Below are positions 16,603-24,593 of a stretch of DNA of 64,000 nucleotides, in pieces. The notes beneath the pieces were generated by a model. The model had not been told where the DNA came from. It saw only the letters and a program-made list of their open reading frames with translations, and did not search any database. The stretch's first letter is position 1, and each line of letters opens with the position of its first letter. A program made the position numbers and the translations under genes. The stretch comes from Bacillus licheniformis DSM 13 = ATCC 14580 (GTDB lineage Bacteria; Bacillota; Bacilli; Bacillales; Bacillaceae): the NCBI RefSeq assembly GCF_000011645.1, contig NC_006270.3, positions 2,725,501 through 2,789,500 on the forward strand, in the 5' to 3' direction.

Positions 16603-16752
16603 TTAGCGCTGGCTGTTCAGGTAAAGATATTTTAGCTGCAGATCTTTCATTTCATTGTACATTTGTTCAATTTCGTATTCTCGCTCGTACTCTTCCGGAC
16701 TTTTAAATCGTCTCTGAATGGTTAGTGTTAAGAAGAATAGATTAATGGTCAC
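16603..16752 (-). CDS. yrzI: YrzI-family small sporulation-linked protein
   Basis: A 49-residue protein that is too short for common ORF cut-offs. It opens with hydrophobic VTINLFFLTLTIQRRFKSPE and then has a charged helix EYEREYEIEQMYNEMKDLQ ending LKYLYLNSQR. This matches the Bac_small_yrzI family: short hydrophobic start, a T-I-x-R-R turn, an EQ-x-x-x-IY-EEMK-type helix. The start is GTG 16752 behind AAAGGGGGTGA with good spacing. Family members are assigned to sporulation or are toxin-like in size, but the function is not established. The amber-interrupted gene follows on the same strand. Confidence 0.85.
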   Translation of the reverse strand: MTINLFFLTLTIQRRFKSPEEYEREYEIEQMYNEMKDLQLKYLYLNSQR

Positions 16753-16790
16753 ATCGCTCACCCCCTTTCAAGTTCGCTAAAAAACAAAAA

Positions 16791-16824
16791 CAGCCCGCAG
16801 ATCATCTGACAAACCTGCGGGCGC
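16791..16824 (-). terminator. Terminator between the 42-aa ORF and yrzI
   Basis: Minus-strand stem GCCCGCAG / CTGCGGGC with a 14-nt loop, followed by TGTTTTTGTTTTTT. A second, weaker hairpin (GATAAA / TTTATC region, 16840-16864) precedes it. Confidence 0.85.
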
Positions 16825-16900
16825 AAACAAAAACCGCCAGATAAAAACGAATCGAGTCTTTATCTTGCGGGAGGAGCAGCGTATTATTATGCCTAACTTC

Positions 16901-17029
16901 CTAACGTATCGGCTGTGCTGTAAAAGCATCGGTTAAGGAAGTGCACAATCTCTCCCACAGGTTTGATGAATCATGGTATTGGCATTCACAAAGTCTAATG
17001 TATGTAGTCAGTGCTGGTTTCATGTTCAT
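16901..17029 (-). CDS. 42-residue hypothetical protein with its own promoter
   Basis: The ORF begins ATG 17029 behind a near-perfect AAAGGAGG ribosome site. It reads MNMKPALTTYIRLCECQYHD, then SSNLWERLCTSLTDAFTAQPIR, and stops at 16901. It contains three cysteines, two in a CEC motif, and no membrane segment. A TTTACA-17 bp-TATACT promoter lies just upstream and a strong terminator downstream, so the unit is a transcript of about 260 nt with long untranslated 3' hairpins. I do not recognise the protein. It could be a leader or dual-function small RNA rather than a protein gene, but the ribosome site argues for translation. Confidence 0.6.
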   Translation of the reverse strand: MNMKPALTTYIRLCECQYHDSSNLWERLCTSLTDAFTAQPIR

Positions 17030-17059
17030 CAACCTCCTTTGCTTTTTGTTTACTTTGTA

Positions 17060-17088
17060 AGTATATCCATCAAATTCCTGTTTGTAAA
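17060..17088 (-). promoter_or_regulatory. SigA promoter of the 42-aa ORF transcript
   Basis: Minus strand: TTTACA (17088-17083), 17-bp spacer, TATACT (17065-17060). Expected transcription start is near 17053, giving a leader of about 25 nt before the ATG. Confidence 0.7.
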
Positions 17089-17122
17089 CCGTTTTTTTTA
17101 AAAATGGACGGATTGATCGAGC

Positions 17123-17162
17123 AAAAAAAAAGCAGAGAACCCCTTCAGGAGTCTCTCTGCTT
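17123..17162 (-). terminator. Terminator of the yrrT-mtnN-mccAB-yrhC operon
   Basis: Minus-strand stem GCAGAGA / TCTCTGC, extended by an imperfect inner stem, with a following T9 tract, starting at the yrhC stop codon. Confidence 0.9.
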
Positions 17163-17394
17163 ATGATTCTTCCATTTCGTCTAATTGTCTTTTATATTTG
17201 AGCGAGCGCTTCACACAATAGAAAGCTCCTCCTAAAAAGCCGCACGTCGCGAGCATCATTGTCATCTTTTGGCCTGTTTCCAAACCTTGTCCCGGAATGA
17301 CAGATCCGATATATAAAAATGCGCTTACGCTGAGAAGCGTAAAAGCAAACTGCTTATAGTCTTCCATCAGCGATTTGACTTTTTTCTTCTGCAT
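17161..17394 (-). CDS. yrhC: YrhC-family small membrane protein
   Basis: A 77-residue protein with a basic start (MQKKKVKSLMEDYKQF) and two membrane segments, FTLLSVSAFLYIGSVI and MTMMLATCGFLGGAFYCV. A charged tail KRSLKYKRQLDEMEES follows. The frame is open far upstream, but ATG 17394 behind GCAGGTGAT gives the accepted YrhC length. It is the last gene of the cysteine-from-homocysteine operon, 88 bp after mccB, as in B. subtilis. Function is unknown; position suggests a link to sulfur metabolism or export. Confidence 0.85.
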   Translation of the reverse strand: MQKKKVKSLMEDYKQFAFTLLSVSAFLYIGSVIPGQGLETGQKMTMMLATCGFLGGAFYCVKRSLKYKRQLDEMEES

Positions 17395-17482
17395 GTCATG
17401 ATCACCTGCTTTTGTTTCATAATGGATATGATTTGAGAATAACATAGATTGACAGATGACCAGACATGTAAATTCAGCCATT

Positions 17483-18625
17483 TTAAGAAAGAGGGGCCAG
17501 CGCTTGCTGCAAGTCTTCCAACAGATCGTCAATATCCTCAACCCCGGCGGAAATACGGATTAATCCGTCTGTGATGCCAAGCTCCAGCCTGCGTTCAGGC
17601 GGGATCGAAGCATGAGTCATTCGCGCCGGCACCGATATCAGACTTTCAACCGCACCAAGGCTTTCGGCGATCGTAAACCATTTCAAACGGCCAAGGACAA
17701 GGTCCACGTTCTCTTCTTTTCCGATATCAAACGAGATCATGCCTCCGAAGCCCGTACTTTGCCGCTTGGCAAGCTCATGTCCCGGATGGGACGGCAGCCC
17801 TGGGTAATAAACCTTTTTGACGGCGGGATGATCGTCTAAAAACGCCGCGATTTTCCGGGCATTTTGCTCATGGGCTTCCATTCTCAAGCCAAGGGTTTTC
17901 ATCCCCCTCATTAAGAGCCAGGAATCCTGAGGCCCGAGAATCCCGCCTGTAGAGTTTTGAATGAAATGGATCTCTTCTGCGAGTTCCTTCGAGGCTGCTA
18001 CGACAAGTCCGCCGACGACATCGCTGTGTCCGCCCAAGTACTTCGTCGCGCTGTGGAGGACGATATCGGCTCCCAACGAGATTGGATTTTGAAAGTACGG
18101 CGTGTAGAAGGTGTTGTCGACAATCAGCAATAAGTCGTGCTTTTTCGCTGTTTCAGCAGTTTTCTTGATGTCAGTGATTTTCAATAAAGGATTTGTCGGC
18201 GTCTCAACATAAATCGCTTTTGTATTCGGCTTGATCGCTTTTTCGATGTCTTCGATGCTGCTCGTATCACTGAAGGTCGCTTCAATGCCGATGCGATTCA
18301 ATACCTTTGTCATCACGCGGTAGGTGCCGCCGTATACATCATCTGTCAATACGATGTGATCGCCGCTTTTAAAAAGCATCATGACGGCTGTGATCGCCGC
18401 CATCCCAGAGCCGAACGCATAGCCTGCTGCACCGCCTTCAACATCCGCGATCAAGGATTCGAGCGCCGTTCTCGTCGGATTTCCCGTCCGGGAATATTCG
18501 TATCCTGTATGCTGGCCGGCGCGAGGCTGTTTGTACGTGCTGACCTGATAGATAGGAACCGATACCGCTCCTGTTTTTTCGTCTCCTGTAATTCCGCCGT
18601 GAATCATTTTCGTTTTTGGCTTCAT
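17483..18625 (-). CDS. mccB: Cystathionine gamma-lyase / homocysteine gamma-lyase
   Basis: A 380-residue PLP enzyme of the Cys/Met metabolism family. Lys195 in HSATKYLGGHSD forms the aldimine. YEYSRTGNPTR is the phosphate-binding tyrosine/arginine stretch of the neighbouring subunit, and FGSGMAAI binds PLP phosphate. The C-terminal ESLGAVESLISVPARMTHAS is the substrate-carboxylate region. It cleaves cystathionine to cysteine, 2-oxobutyrate and ammonia, the last step of reverse transsulfuration. It starts 1 nt after the mccA stop, in the yrrT operon, and is expected to be repressed by CymR when cysteine is plentiful. Confidence 0.97.
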   Translation of the reverse strand: MKPKTKMIHGGITGDEKTGAVSVPIYQVSTYKQPRAGQHTGYEYSRTGNPTRTALESLIADVEGGAAGYAFGSGMAAITAVMMLFKSGDHIVLTDDVYGGTYRVMTKVLNRIGIEATFSDTSSIEDIEKAIKPNTKAIYVETPTNPLLKITDIKKTAETAKKHDLLLIVDNTFYTPYFQNPISLGADIVLHSATKYLGGHSDVVGGLVVAASKELAEEIHFIQNSTGGILGPQDSWLLMRGMKTLGLRMEAHEQNARKIAAFLDDHPAVKKVYYPGLPSHPGHELAKRQSTGFGGMISFDIGKEENVDLVLGRLKWFTIAESLGAVESLISVPARMTHASIPPERRLELGITDGLIRISAGVEDIDDLLEDLQQALAPLS

Positions 18626-18626
18626 A

Positions 18627-19550
18627 TCATATTCCTCCTTCGTAAATTTTTTTGCTTAAATAGCGGTCGCTGCTGTCGGGAAAAATCGTCACAATGTTTG
18701 TGCCGGCTTTCGCTTTTTCGGCTTCTTTCAATGCGGCAAACAACGCGGCGCCTGATGAGCTTCCAATCAGAAGCCCTTCCTTTTCCGCGGCTTCTTTTAC
18801 GAGTCGAAACGCATCTTCGTCAAGCACTGTGTAAATCTCATCGAAATAGCTTTCCTCCATGTATTCCGGGATGAATTCCATTCCGATTCCTTCGGTCTTA
18901 TGCCCATGCGGTTCCCCTCCGTTTAAAATCGAGCCTTCCGGTTCAACAATAACCGTTTTAATGGACGGATTTTTTTCTTTCAGAAACTTGGCGGTTCCCG
19001 CAAATGTGCCGCCTGACCCCGCTCCGGCGACGAAGACGTCAATCCGGCCGCCAAGATCATTCCATATTTCCGGGGCAATCGTTTTATAGTAAGCCAATGG
19101 ATTTACTGGGTTTTTAAACTGCAAAACGCAATAAGAATCGGGAATCTCCTTCTCAAGTTCAAGTGCTTTTTCAATCGCACCCTTCATCCCGGCACTTCTG
19201 GGGGTATGAACTATCCGAGCGCCGAGCGCTTTCATAATCGACTGTTTTTCCATGCTGAAATGCTCGGGTACGCAAAAAACGGGTCGAATGCCGTGCTTTC
19301 TGGCGGCGAGAGCCAGACCGATTCCCGTATTGCCTGCTGTTGCCTCAATGACCGTTCCACCGGGTTTCAGCTTTCCCGAACCGATCGCTTCAGCAATCAG
19401 CACTTCTCCGAGCCGGTCTTTAATGCTGCCTCCCGGATTCATCATTTCAAGTTTTGCATATATGTTAACGCCTTTAGGGATTCGAAAATCCAAAATCTGC
19501 AGAAGCGGCGTTTTGCCGATCAATTCGGTGATATCCTTGATCACATTCAT
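18627..19550 (-). CDS. mccA: O-acetylserine-dependent cystathionine beta-synthase
   Basis: A 307-residue fold-type II PLP enzyme. Lys44 lies in NPGGSIKDRLG. The asparagine loop is EATAGNTGIGLA, the phosphate loop GAGSGGTFAG, and the C-terminal serine lies in GLLIGSSSGAAL. It resembles cysteine synthase, but adjacency to mccB and the operon order identify it as MccA, which joins homocysteine and O-acetylserine to cystathionine. GAGGAAGGAAC lies before ATG 19550. A strong hairpin separates it from mtnN. Confidence 0.95.
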   Translation of the reverse strand: MNVIKDITELIGKTPLLQILDFRIPKGVNIYAKLEMMNPGGSIKDRLGEVLIAEAIGSGKLKPGGTVIEATAGNTGIGLALAARKHGIRPVFCVPEHFSMEKQSIMKALGARIVHTPRSAGMKGAIEKALELEKEIPDSYCVLQFKNPVNPLAYYKTIAPEIWNDLGGRIDVFVAGAGSGGTFAGTAKFLKEKNPSIKTVIVEPEGSILNGGEPHGHKTEGIGMEFIPEYMEESYFDEIYTVLDEDAFRLVKEAAEKEGLLIGSSSGAALFAALKEAEKAKAGTNIVTIFPDSSDRYLSKKIYEGGI

Positions 19551-19574
19551 GTTCCTTCCTCCTTCAAGAGGTGC

Positions 19575-19604
19575 AAAACAGAGGGGGAGCCTCCCCCCTG
19601 TTTT
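19575..19604 (-). promoter_or_regulatory. Intra-operon hairpin between mtnN and mccA
   Basis: AAAACAG-GGGGGA / TCCCCC-CTGTTTT with a 3-nt loop and one bulge, beginning at the mtnN stop codon. The T-run is inside the stem, so it may be a weak terminator, a processing site or an mRNA stabiliser that sets mccAB levels apart from mtnN. Confidence 0.6.
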
Positions 19605-20298
19605 AATTGATTCTTTTAATCATGCGAAGCACAAGATCTGTCGAATGCTTGGCAGCCTGTTCCAAAAATTGGTCAAATGAAATTTCAGATTCTTTTCCGG
19701 CGATGTCTGAGAGCGCCCTGATGACAACAAACGGCGTATTAAATTGATAAGAAACCTGCGCGACAGCCGCAGCTTCCATTTCAACCGCGTAAAGGTCTTC
19801 AAACTTGCCGCGGATGAATGCGACGCGGTCAGGATCGCTCATAAAGGAATCGCCTGTTGCTATCGTTCCTTTGACAACCTGAATGTGCCCCAGTTCAGAC
19901 GCTTCGTCTTCCGCCGCTTGGATCAATGCATTGTCGGCTTTGTATGCAGCCGGCAGATTCGGAACCTGTCCATATTCATAATCAAATGCCGTGACATCGA
20001 CATCGTGATGGCGGACTTCGGTCGAGATGACGATATCTCCGACATTAAGCGAATGATGAAAGCCGCCGGCTGATCCGGTGTTGATGACAACGTCCGGTTT
20101 AAAGCGGTCAAGCAGAATCGTCGTGCTCATGGCTGCATTGACTTTGCCGATGCCGGACTTTAAAAGCACGACCTCTTTTCCTTCATAAAACCCGCTGGTA
20201 AATTCACAGTTTGCGATGACTTCCCGGTTCGTCTGTTCGAGTTTGCTTCGCAAAATCGTGACTTCTTCTTCCATTGCTCCGATAACTGCGATTTTCAT
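19603..20298 (-). CDS. mtnN: 5'-methylthioadenosine/S-adenosylhomocysteine nucleosidase
   Basis: A 231-residue enzyme. Catalytic acids of MTAN are visible: Glu12 in GAMEEEV, the substrate glutamate in AVEMEAAAVAQV and the catalytic Asp in IRALSDIAGKES. The purine-nucleoside phosphorylase fold glycines appear at GIGKVNAAM and NTGSAGGF. It hydrolyses SAH to adenine and S-ribosylhomocysteine, and MTA to methylthioribose, feeding homocysteine to mccA through LuxS. ATG 20298 behind GGAAG. It lies between yrrT and mccA in the CymR-type operon. Confidence 0.97.
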   Translation of the reverse strand: MKIAVIGAMEEEVTILRSKLEQTNREVIANCEFTSGFYEGKEVVLLKSGIGKVNAAMSTTILLDRFKPDVVINTGSAGGFHHSLNVGDIVISTEVRHHDVDVTAFDYEYGQVPNLPAAYKADNALIQAAEDEASELGHIQVVKGTIATGDSFMSDPDRVAFIRGKFEDLYAVEMEAAAVAQVSYQFNTPFVVIRALSDIAGKESEISFDQFLEQAAKHSTDLVLRMIKRIN

Positions 20299-20319
20299 AT
20301 CTTAAAACTTCCCTTCAAA

Positions 20320-20961
20320 TTACAATTTTGCCGCTTCCATTACCCAGACAAAATCATTATGCTTTTGAAAGGCGATACTGAAATGTTCTGAGGTAAAGAT
20401 CGTTTCCATCTCCGAAATCGTCGGATAATGTTCCGTTTCAAGGTCTTCCGCCAATTGCAGAAACCCGTTTTCCTTCGCTTTTTTAACAGCGGCAGAGAAG
20501 GCTTCCCGATTCTTGAAGACGGTATCAGCAAACACTATTTTACCATGCTTCCCGAGCATTTTTCCATATCGCTTCACAGCTTCCCGCTTCTCTTCGTTTG
20601 TCAGATGGTGAAACGCATAAGAACTGACAATCGTGTCGGGAGAAAACGGAGGGTCCGGAAAGTCAATAAAGTCTCCGTCAACGATCACTGCATTCTCCGG
20701 CAGCTTTGCCTCGGCAATTTCCCTCATCGCTTTTGAAGGCTCTACACCGGTGACTGCCTTTCCGGCCGCCAGCAATTTTGCAGTCAGATTGCCTGTGCCG
20801 ACGCCGAATTCAAGAACTTTATGCCCCGAGCGGCTGACGACATCATCCAAAATGCCGTCGTAGTCGCGAAACACTTCTTTGTATTGAAGATCGCGGCCAA
20901 CTACTGTATCATCATAAGAATTTGCCCAGTTCTCAAATAAAGGAATGAACTCTCTTCCCAT
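20320..20961 (-). CDS. yrrT: SAM-dependent methyltransferase of the sulfur recycling operon
   Basis: A 213-residue class I methyltransferase. Motif I is VLEFGVGTGNLTAKLL, motif II VTGVEPSKAMR, then DGDFIDFP and SSYAFHHLTNEEK. The long frame starts at 20979, but GGAGAGTGACGACAAA places the start at ATG 20961 (MGREFIPLFENW), giving the usual YrrT length. It is the first gene of yrrT-mtnN-mccA-mccB-yrhC. Its product makes SAH that mtnN then recycles; the methyl acceptor is unknown. Confidence 0.93.
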   Translation of the reverse strand: MGREFIPLFENWANSYDDTVVGRDLQYKEVFRDYDGILDDVVSRSGHKVLEFGVGTGNLTAKLLAAGKAVTGVEPSKAMREIAEAKLPENAVIVDGDFIDFPDPPFSPDTIVSSYAFHHLTNEEKREAVKRYGKMLGKHGKIVFADTVFKNREAFSAAVKKAKENGFLQLAEDLETEHYPTISEMETIFTSEHFSIAFQKHNDFVWVMEAAKL

Positions 20962-20989
20962 TTTGTCGTCACTCTCCATCTATTTTTAC

Positions 20990-20998
20990 AATTCCTAT
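20990..20998 (-). promoter_or_regulatory. Partial CymR-type site upstream of yrrT
   Basis: Minus-strand ATAGGAATT matches the conserved 3' half (ATnGGAATT) of the CymR motif of bacilli as I recall it. The 5' half (TAAWnC) is not well matched. It sits next to TATACT-like -10 sequences about 30 bp before the yrrT start. The link to CymR, encoded in this window, is inference. Confidence 0.45.
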
Positions 20999-21150
20999 AA
21001 GTATAGTATGATTTATTCGATTGATTAGTTCTTATCCTACCACAAGTCATTCGTTTTGGGTACAAAAAAGGCTTGGTTATATTTCCCTTGTCACCCGGCC
21101 GCTTCTCTGCTTTAATAAAAAATGACTTGAAACGAATGGAGGATTGGTTT

Positions 21151-21354
21151 ATGAACTTCGGCCTCGATCTGATCAAAGATAAAATTGAGTTTTTTGAGGC
21201 ACTGAGCTTAGAGGAGCTTGAAAAAAAGATCAGTCAGCAGATTGAAAACAACCAGGCGATTTTGCTGAGGGTCCATTCGGTTTCCCACCATACGGCGGTT
21301 ATTGACGGACGGATCCACTACAGCGCAGTCGTTCATTTTAAAGCCGAATCATAA
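21151..21354 (+). CDS. yrzA: YrzA, DUF2536-type small protein
   Basis: A 67-residue soluble protein, MNFGLDLIKDKIEFFEALSL, an amphipathic helix EELEKKISQQIENNQ, then beta-rich RVHSVSHHTAVIDGRIHYSA. AATGGAGGATTGG lies before ATG 21151; the frame opens earlier at 21073 without a ribosome site. It is alone on the plus strand between yrrT and yrrS, the same position as yrzA in B. subtilis. Function is unknown. Confidence 0.85.
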   Translation: MNFGLDLIKDKIEFFEALSLEELEKKISQQIENNQAILLRVHSVSHHTAVIDGRIHYSAVVHFKAES

Positions 21355-21391
21355 AAAAAGCGCCCGGTTTTAGCAACCGGCCGCTTTTTTC
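21354..21391. terminator. Bidirectional terminator between yrzA and yrrS
   Basis: Stem AAAAAAGCGCCCGGTT / AACCGGCCGCTTTTTT, one mismatch, lying between convergent genes. Confidence 0.93.
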
Positions 21392-21392
21392 T

Positions 21393-22085
21393 TTATTTCA
21401 ATTGTTCAACTTTTGTCGGCTTCCAGCCTTTTCCGTCAACCCAAGTAATGGCTACCTGGTATTTGACGCCAGTGTCCTTCGCCCGAATGGTTCCTTTCGC
21501 ATCTTGCGGGCTGCCGTTGTTTCCGAGCCAGATCACCGTCATGTTATCCTTAGAAACCCCTGTCGCATATGAAATGGCTTCAAGCATTTCCTTCCAGTCT
21601 TGTGAAGAGGAATCATATGTTGCGGTATGCTGTCCGCTCTGTTGTGTGCCGACAGGCTCCCAGTCAGGATTGATGATCGTTTTTTCAACATTGGCGCTTG
21701 AACCGCCTTCTGTCACTTCGGCTCCTTCAAACGGATCATCTGATGTTGACTTGTCCTCGTCTGAAGCAGATTCTTTATCCTTGTCTGAGTCGGAATCGCT
21801 GTCTTCTTTATCGGCAGAATCGCTTTTTCCTTTGTCCTCATCTTTTACATCTTCATCAGATGTTTGTTTCTTATTGTCGGAAGCAGGCGCTTCTGTCGTC
21901 TGTTCAGAATCGTTTTTCGAGACATCTTGCTGCGCCTGCTCCTTCGGACTGTTCATCATCAGACTGCTGGCAACGACAACGATTAATACCAATACGATGC
22001 CTATTAAAATGTTAAGCACAAGATTCGCTTTCCTGCGCTTATCACGATTTTCAAAACGAGATTCCCTTGTTTCGCTCAAGTTCAT
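21393..22085 (-). CDS. yrrS: YrrS, DUF1510 membrane-anchored protein
   Basis: A 230-residue single-pass protein. Basic cytoplasmic N-terminus RFENRDKRRK, one membrane segment LVLNILIGIVLVLIVVVAS (about 22-42), then a 70-residue low-complexity stretch of Asp, Ser, Glu and Lys (about 60-120). A folded extracellular DUF1510 domain lies at 135-230 and includes VIWLGNNGSPQDAKGTIRAK. It is the last gene after pbpI, 58 bp away. Paired conservation with a penicillin-binding protein suggests a wall-related role, but none is proven. Confidence 0.9.
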   Translation of the reverse strand: MNLSETRESRFENRDKRRKANLVLNILIGIVLVLIVVVASSLMMNSPKEQAQQDVSKNDSEQTTEAPASDNKKQTSDEDVKDEDKGKSDSADKEDSDSDSDKDKESASDEDKSTSDDPFEGAEVTEGGSSANVEKTIINPDWEPVGTQQSGQHTATYDSSSQDWKEMLEAISYATGVSKDNMTVIWLGNNGSPQDAKGTIRAKDTGVKYQVAITWVDGKGWKPTKVEQLK

Positions 22086-22143
22086 TGCACTCCTTTTTCC
22101 CTCTTGCCTCGCTTCCTATTTTATCATCACCTGAGGCATTCTT

Positions 22144-23898
22144 CTATGTCTGGTTCTTTTCAATTTCATATACTTTTTTAACAATATCATAAAATACGGC
22201 ATTTGTCGCAGCCTTGCTATCCGGCGTATCCATATGGACGACGACGAGCGCATATTTCGGCTTGTCCGCCGGAAAATAACCGGCAAACCATTTATGATAG
22301 AGCGTTTTTTTGTCATCTGTCGTCCTGCCTGTCTGCGCTGTGCCCGATTTTCCCGCTACATCGTACGGAAGATCGCTGAAGCGCCGGCCCGTCCCCTTTT
22401 CAGATGTGACAACTTTTCTGAGCAGTTTTTGCAGCTTTTGCGCTGTATACTGGTCGATTTTCTCTCCTGGGAGCTCGTGATCTTTAAAAGCCGTCATCAA
22501 TGTGCCGTTTTTATATTCGATCTGGTCTGCGATCTTGACTTGTTTTTTCTCTCCGCCTCTTGCGATGGTCGCCATCATGTTGACGATTTCCAACGGAGTC
22601 AGCTTCACATTCTTTTGGCCGATAGCGGTCTGGGCTACAGCTTTTTTAACTTTTTTGTCCTTTTCATCCCCCCAGATTGATCCTGCAGTTTCATGATAAA
22701 ACTGTCTGAACTCATCTTCATGATACAGCTTTCCTTCCCAGCCGACCCGTCCGGTCAGCCCAAGCTTTGCAGCAGTATCTTCGATCACGGAGCTGTTTTT
22801 TTCTACGAGCTGTCCGGCAAGATTTGTAAACGTGTAGTTGCAGCTTTCCGCAAAACTGTCTTCCAGGCTGAGCTTTCCTTTGTCCTCTCCGGCCTCACCG
22901 TACAGGTTCAAATTGCAGTTAAAGGTTTTAGACGGATGATCCAAGCCGTTTTCAATCGCTGCAGCGGCAATCACGGTTTTAAAAACCGAGCCGGGATATA
23001 CCGGAGTCAGCATATAGTTCTGCCTTGTTTTTTGCGCAGCCATGTTTAAGTCGGGCTTGCTCGCAATCGCCACCACGCCGTTCGTCTCGATGTCAAGCAG
23101 GACCGCCCAGCCTTTATCGAGCTGATGGTCATCAAGTACATCTTCCATTGCCTGCTGAACCTTTTTATCGAGCGTTGTTTTGACTTGCAGCGGGTAAAAC
23201 GGATTTGCGTCTGCTGTATATTTGACGTCCATGCCGAACAAAGGGTTTCCCAATCCGTCCACATGATACAACAGTTTTGTGTCTTGTTCAGGCAGCAGGA
23301 ATTCATCAAACGTCCGCTCCATGCCGAAGGTGCCGATTTTCGTGCTGATGGAGAGGCCCTCTTTATCGGGATATTTGCGTCTGAGGAGGTCCGGGTCTTG
23401 ATTGGTCATACCGAGCGTATGCGAAGCCAGCCTGTTCTTTTCTGTTTCTTCTATGTATACGCCGTAAACGCCCGGATATTTCAGTTTATTGATTTTTTCG
23501 AGAGCCGTCTTTGAAACGGACGCTCCGTCATGTTTTGTGAGAATCACGGGTTTTTTTGCATGGTCCAGCTTGCTTCCAAGCTCATCTTCTGTCATGTTTA
23601 AAATTTCGGCTGCTTCTTTGGCCGGCCACGGCTGATTTTTTAAAAAAGGGAACAAGACGATGGCCGGTTTTTGGCTGACGGACAAATGTTCGCCGTTCCG
23701 ATCTAAAAAAGATCCTCTCCCGTCTGAAATCCGAACTTCCTCCGTGCGCTGTTTGACGCTTTCCTGGATTAAGTTCACATTCCGTTTAGAAAAGGACTCG
23801 GTAAAAAACAGTTGAATTTCAGCCAGCCTGATCAGCAGAAATAAAAGAGCAGCCGAAATGATAATCGATACCCACTTCATACGCTTTTGCCATTTCAT
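22144..23898 (-). CDS. pbpI: Penicillin-binding protein (class B transpeptidase) PbpI
   Basis: A 584-residue protein anchored by one N-terminal helix (residues 10-28). The dimerisation domain has RGSFLDRNGEHLS (61-73). The transpeptidase domain carries the active-site Ser304 in SVFK, the SxN motif Ser352-Cys-Asn354 and the KSG motif Lys517-Ser-Gly in GKSGTAQTG. It cross-links peptidoglycan outside the membrane. B. subtilis PbpI (PBP4b) is expressed in sporulation under SigF. AGGTGTTTTTATA precedes ATG 23898; greA lies upstream and yrrS downstream. Confidence 0.95.
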   Translation of the reverse strand: MKWQKRMKWVSIIISAALLFLLIRLAEIQLFFTESFSKRNVNLIQESVKQRTEEVRISDGRGSFLDRNGEHLSVSQKPAIVLFPFLKNQPWPAKEAAEILNMTEDELGSKLDHAKKPVILTKHDGASVSKTALEKINKLKYPGVYGVYIEETEKNRLASHTLGMTNQDPDLLRRKYPDKEGLSISTKIGTFGMERTFDEFLLPEQDTKLLYHVDGLGNPLFGMDVKYTADANPFYPLQVKTTLDKKVQQAMEDVLDDHQLDKGWAVLLDIETNGVVAIASKPDLNMAAQKTRQNYMLTPVYPGSVFKTVIAAAAIENGLDHPSKTFNCNLNLYGEAGEDKGKLSLEDSFAESCNYTFTNLAGQLVEKNSSVIEDTAAKLGLTGRVGWEGKLYHEDEFRQFYHETAGSIWGDEKDKKVKKAVAQTAIGQKNVKLTPLEIVNMMATIARGGEKKQVKIADQIEYKNGTLMTAFKDHELPGEKIDQYTAQKLQKLLRKVVTSEKGTGRRFSDLPYDVAGKSGTAQTGRTTDDKKTLYHKWFAGYFPADKPKYALVVVHMDTPDSKAATNAVFYDIVKKVYEIEKNQT

Positions 23899-23952
23899 TA
23901 TAAAAACACCTCATCCACATTGTGGACGAGGTCATCGTTTGCTAAACAAATT

Positions 23953-24429
23953 TTATGAAATTTTCACAATTTTTACAAGCATTTCGCCGCCAGGTGTTTG
24001 AACGGTTACTTCGTCTCCAACCTGCTTGCCGAGAAGGCTTTTCGCGATTGGGGAATCGTTCGAGATTTTTCCTTCAAACGGATCGGCTTCCGCGCTGCCC
24101 ACAATCGTATAAGATTCTTCTTCACCGTCAGGAAGCTCCGTAAATGTAACGGTTTTTCCAAGGCTGACGATGTCTGAGTTTGCACCGTCATCTTCGATGA
24201 TCTTTGCGTTGCGGATCATATTGTCAAGGGTTGTGATGCGCCCTTCTACAAAAGCTTGTTCTTCTTTTGCTGAATCGTATTCGGAGTTTTCGGAAAGGTC
24301 TCCGAAGCTTCTTGCCACTTTAATACGTTCAACAACTTCTTTACGTTTAACCGTTTTCAAATACTCAAGTTCTTCTTCCAGTTTTTTCTTTCCCGTTTCT
24401 GTCATAGGAAATACTTTCTCTTGTGCCAT
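23953..24429 (-). CDS. greA: Transcription elongation factor GreA
   Basis: A 158-residue protein. N-terminal coiled coil (1-77) contains LEYLKTVKRKEVVERIKVA and the tip acidics at DLSENSEYDSAKEEQ. The C-terminal FKBP-like domain has GSAEADPFEGKISNDSPIAKSLLGK. It enters the RNA polymerase secondary channel and stimulates cleavage of backtracked RNA. GAAGGAGTGAAGGAAC precedes ATG 24429. Upstream, 24430-24668 holds two hairpins and a probable promoter, so greA may be transcribed both from udk and on its own. Confidence 0.98.
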   Translation of the reverse strand: MAQEKVFPMTETGKKKLEEELEYLKTVKRKEVVERIKVARSFGDLSENSEYDSAKEEQAFVEGRITTLDNMIRNAKIIEDDGANSDIVSLGKTVTFTELPDGEEESYTIVGSAEADPFEGKISNDSPIAKSLLGKQVGDEVTVQTPGGEMLVKIVKIS

Positions 24430-24593
24430 GTTCCTTCACTCCTTCTAGTTGGTTCCTCATCACTTGTATGTGAGAGTATAGACTTGAATATACAAGAATG
24501 AGGACAACCCTTGTCCCCTTCTTCTCTCCCATATTTGTAAAGTATCATATAAACCGGATGGAAGGCTCCGGTAAATGGTGCTTATACAGTTAA

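Noticed and set aside
16891..16935. 14-codon plus-strand ORF behind GGGAGGAG
   Set aside because: Spacing of 14 nt is too long, the product is tiny, and the opposite-strand 42-codon ORF has a better promoter and ribosome site.
21448..22134. 228-codon plus-strand ORF antisense to yrrS
   Set aside because: It mirrors the low-complexity Asp/Ser/Glu region of yrrS, has no ribosome site and no recognisable domain.
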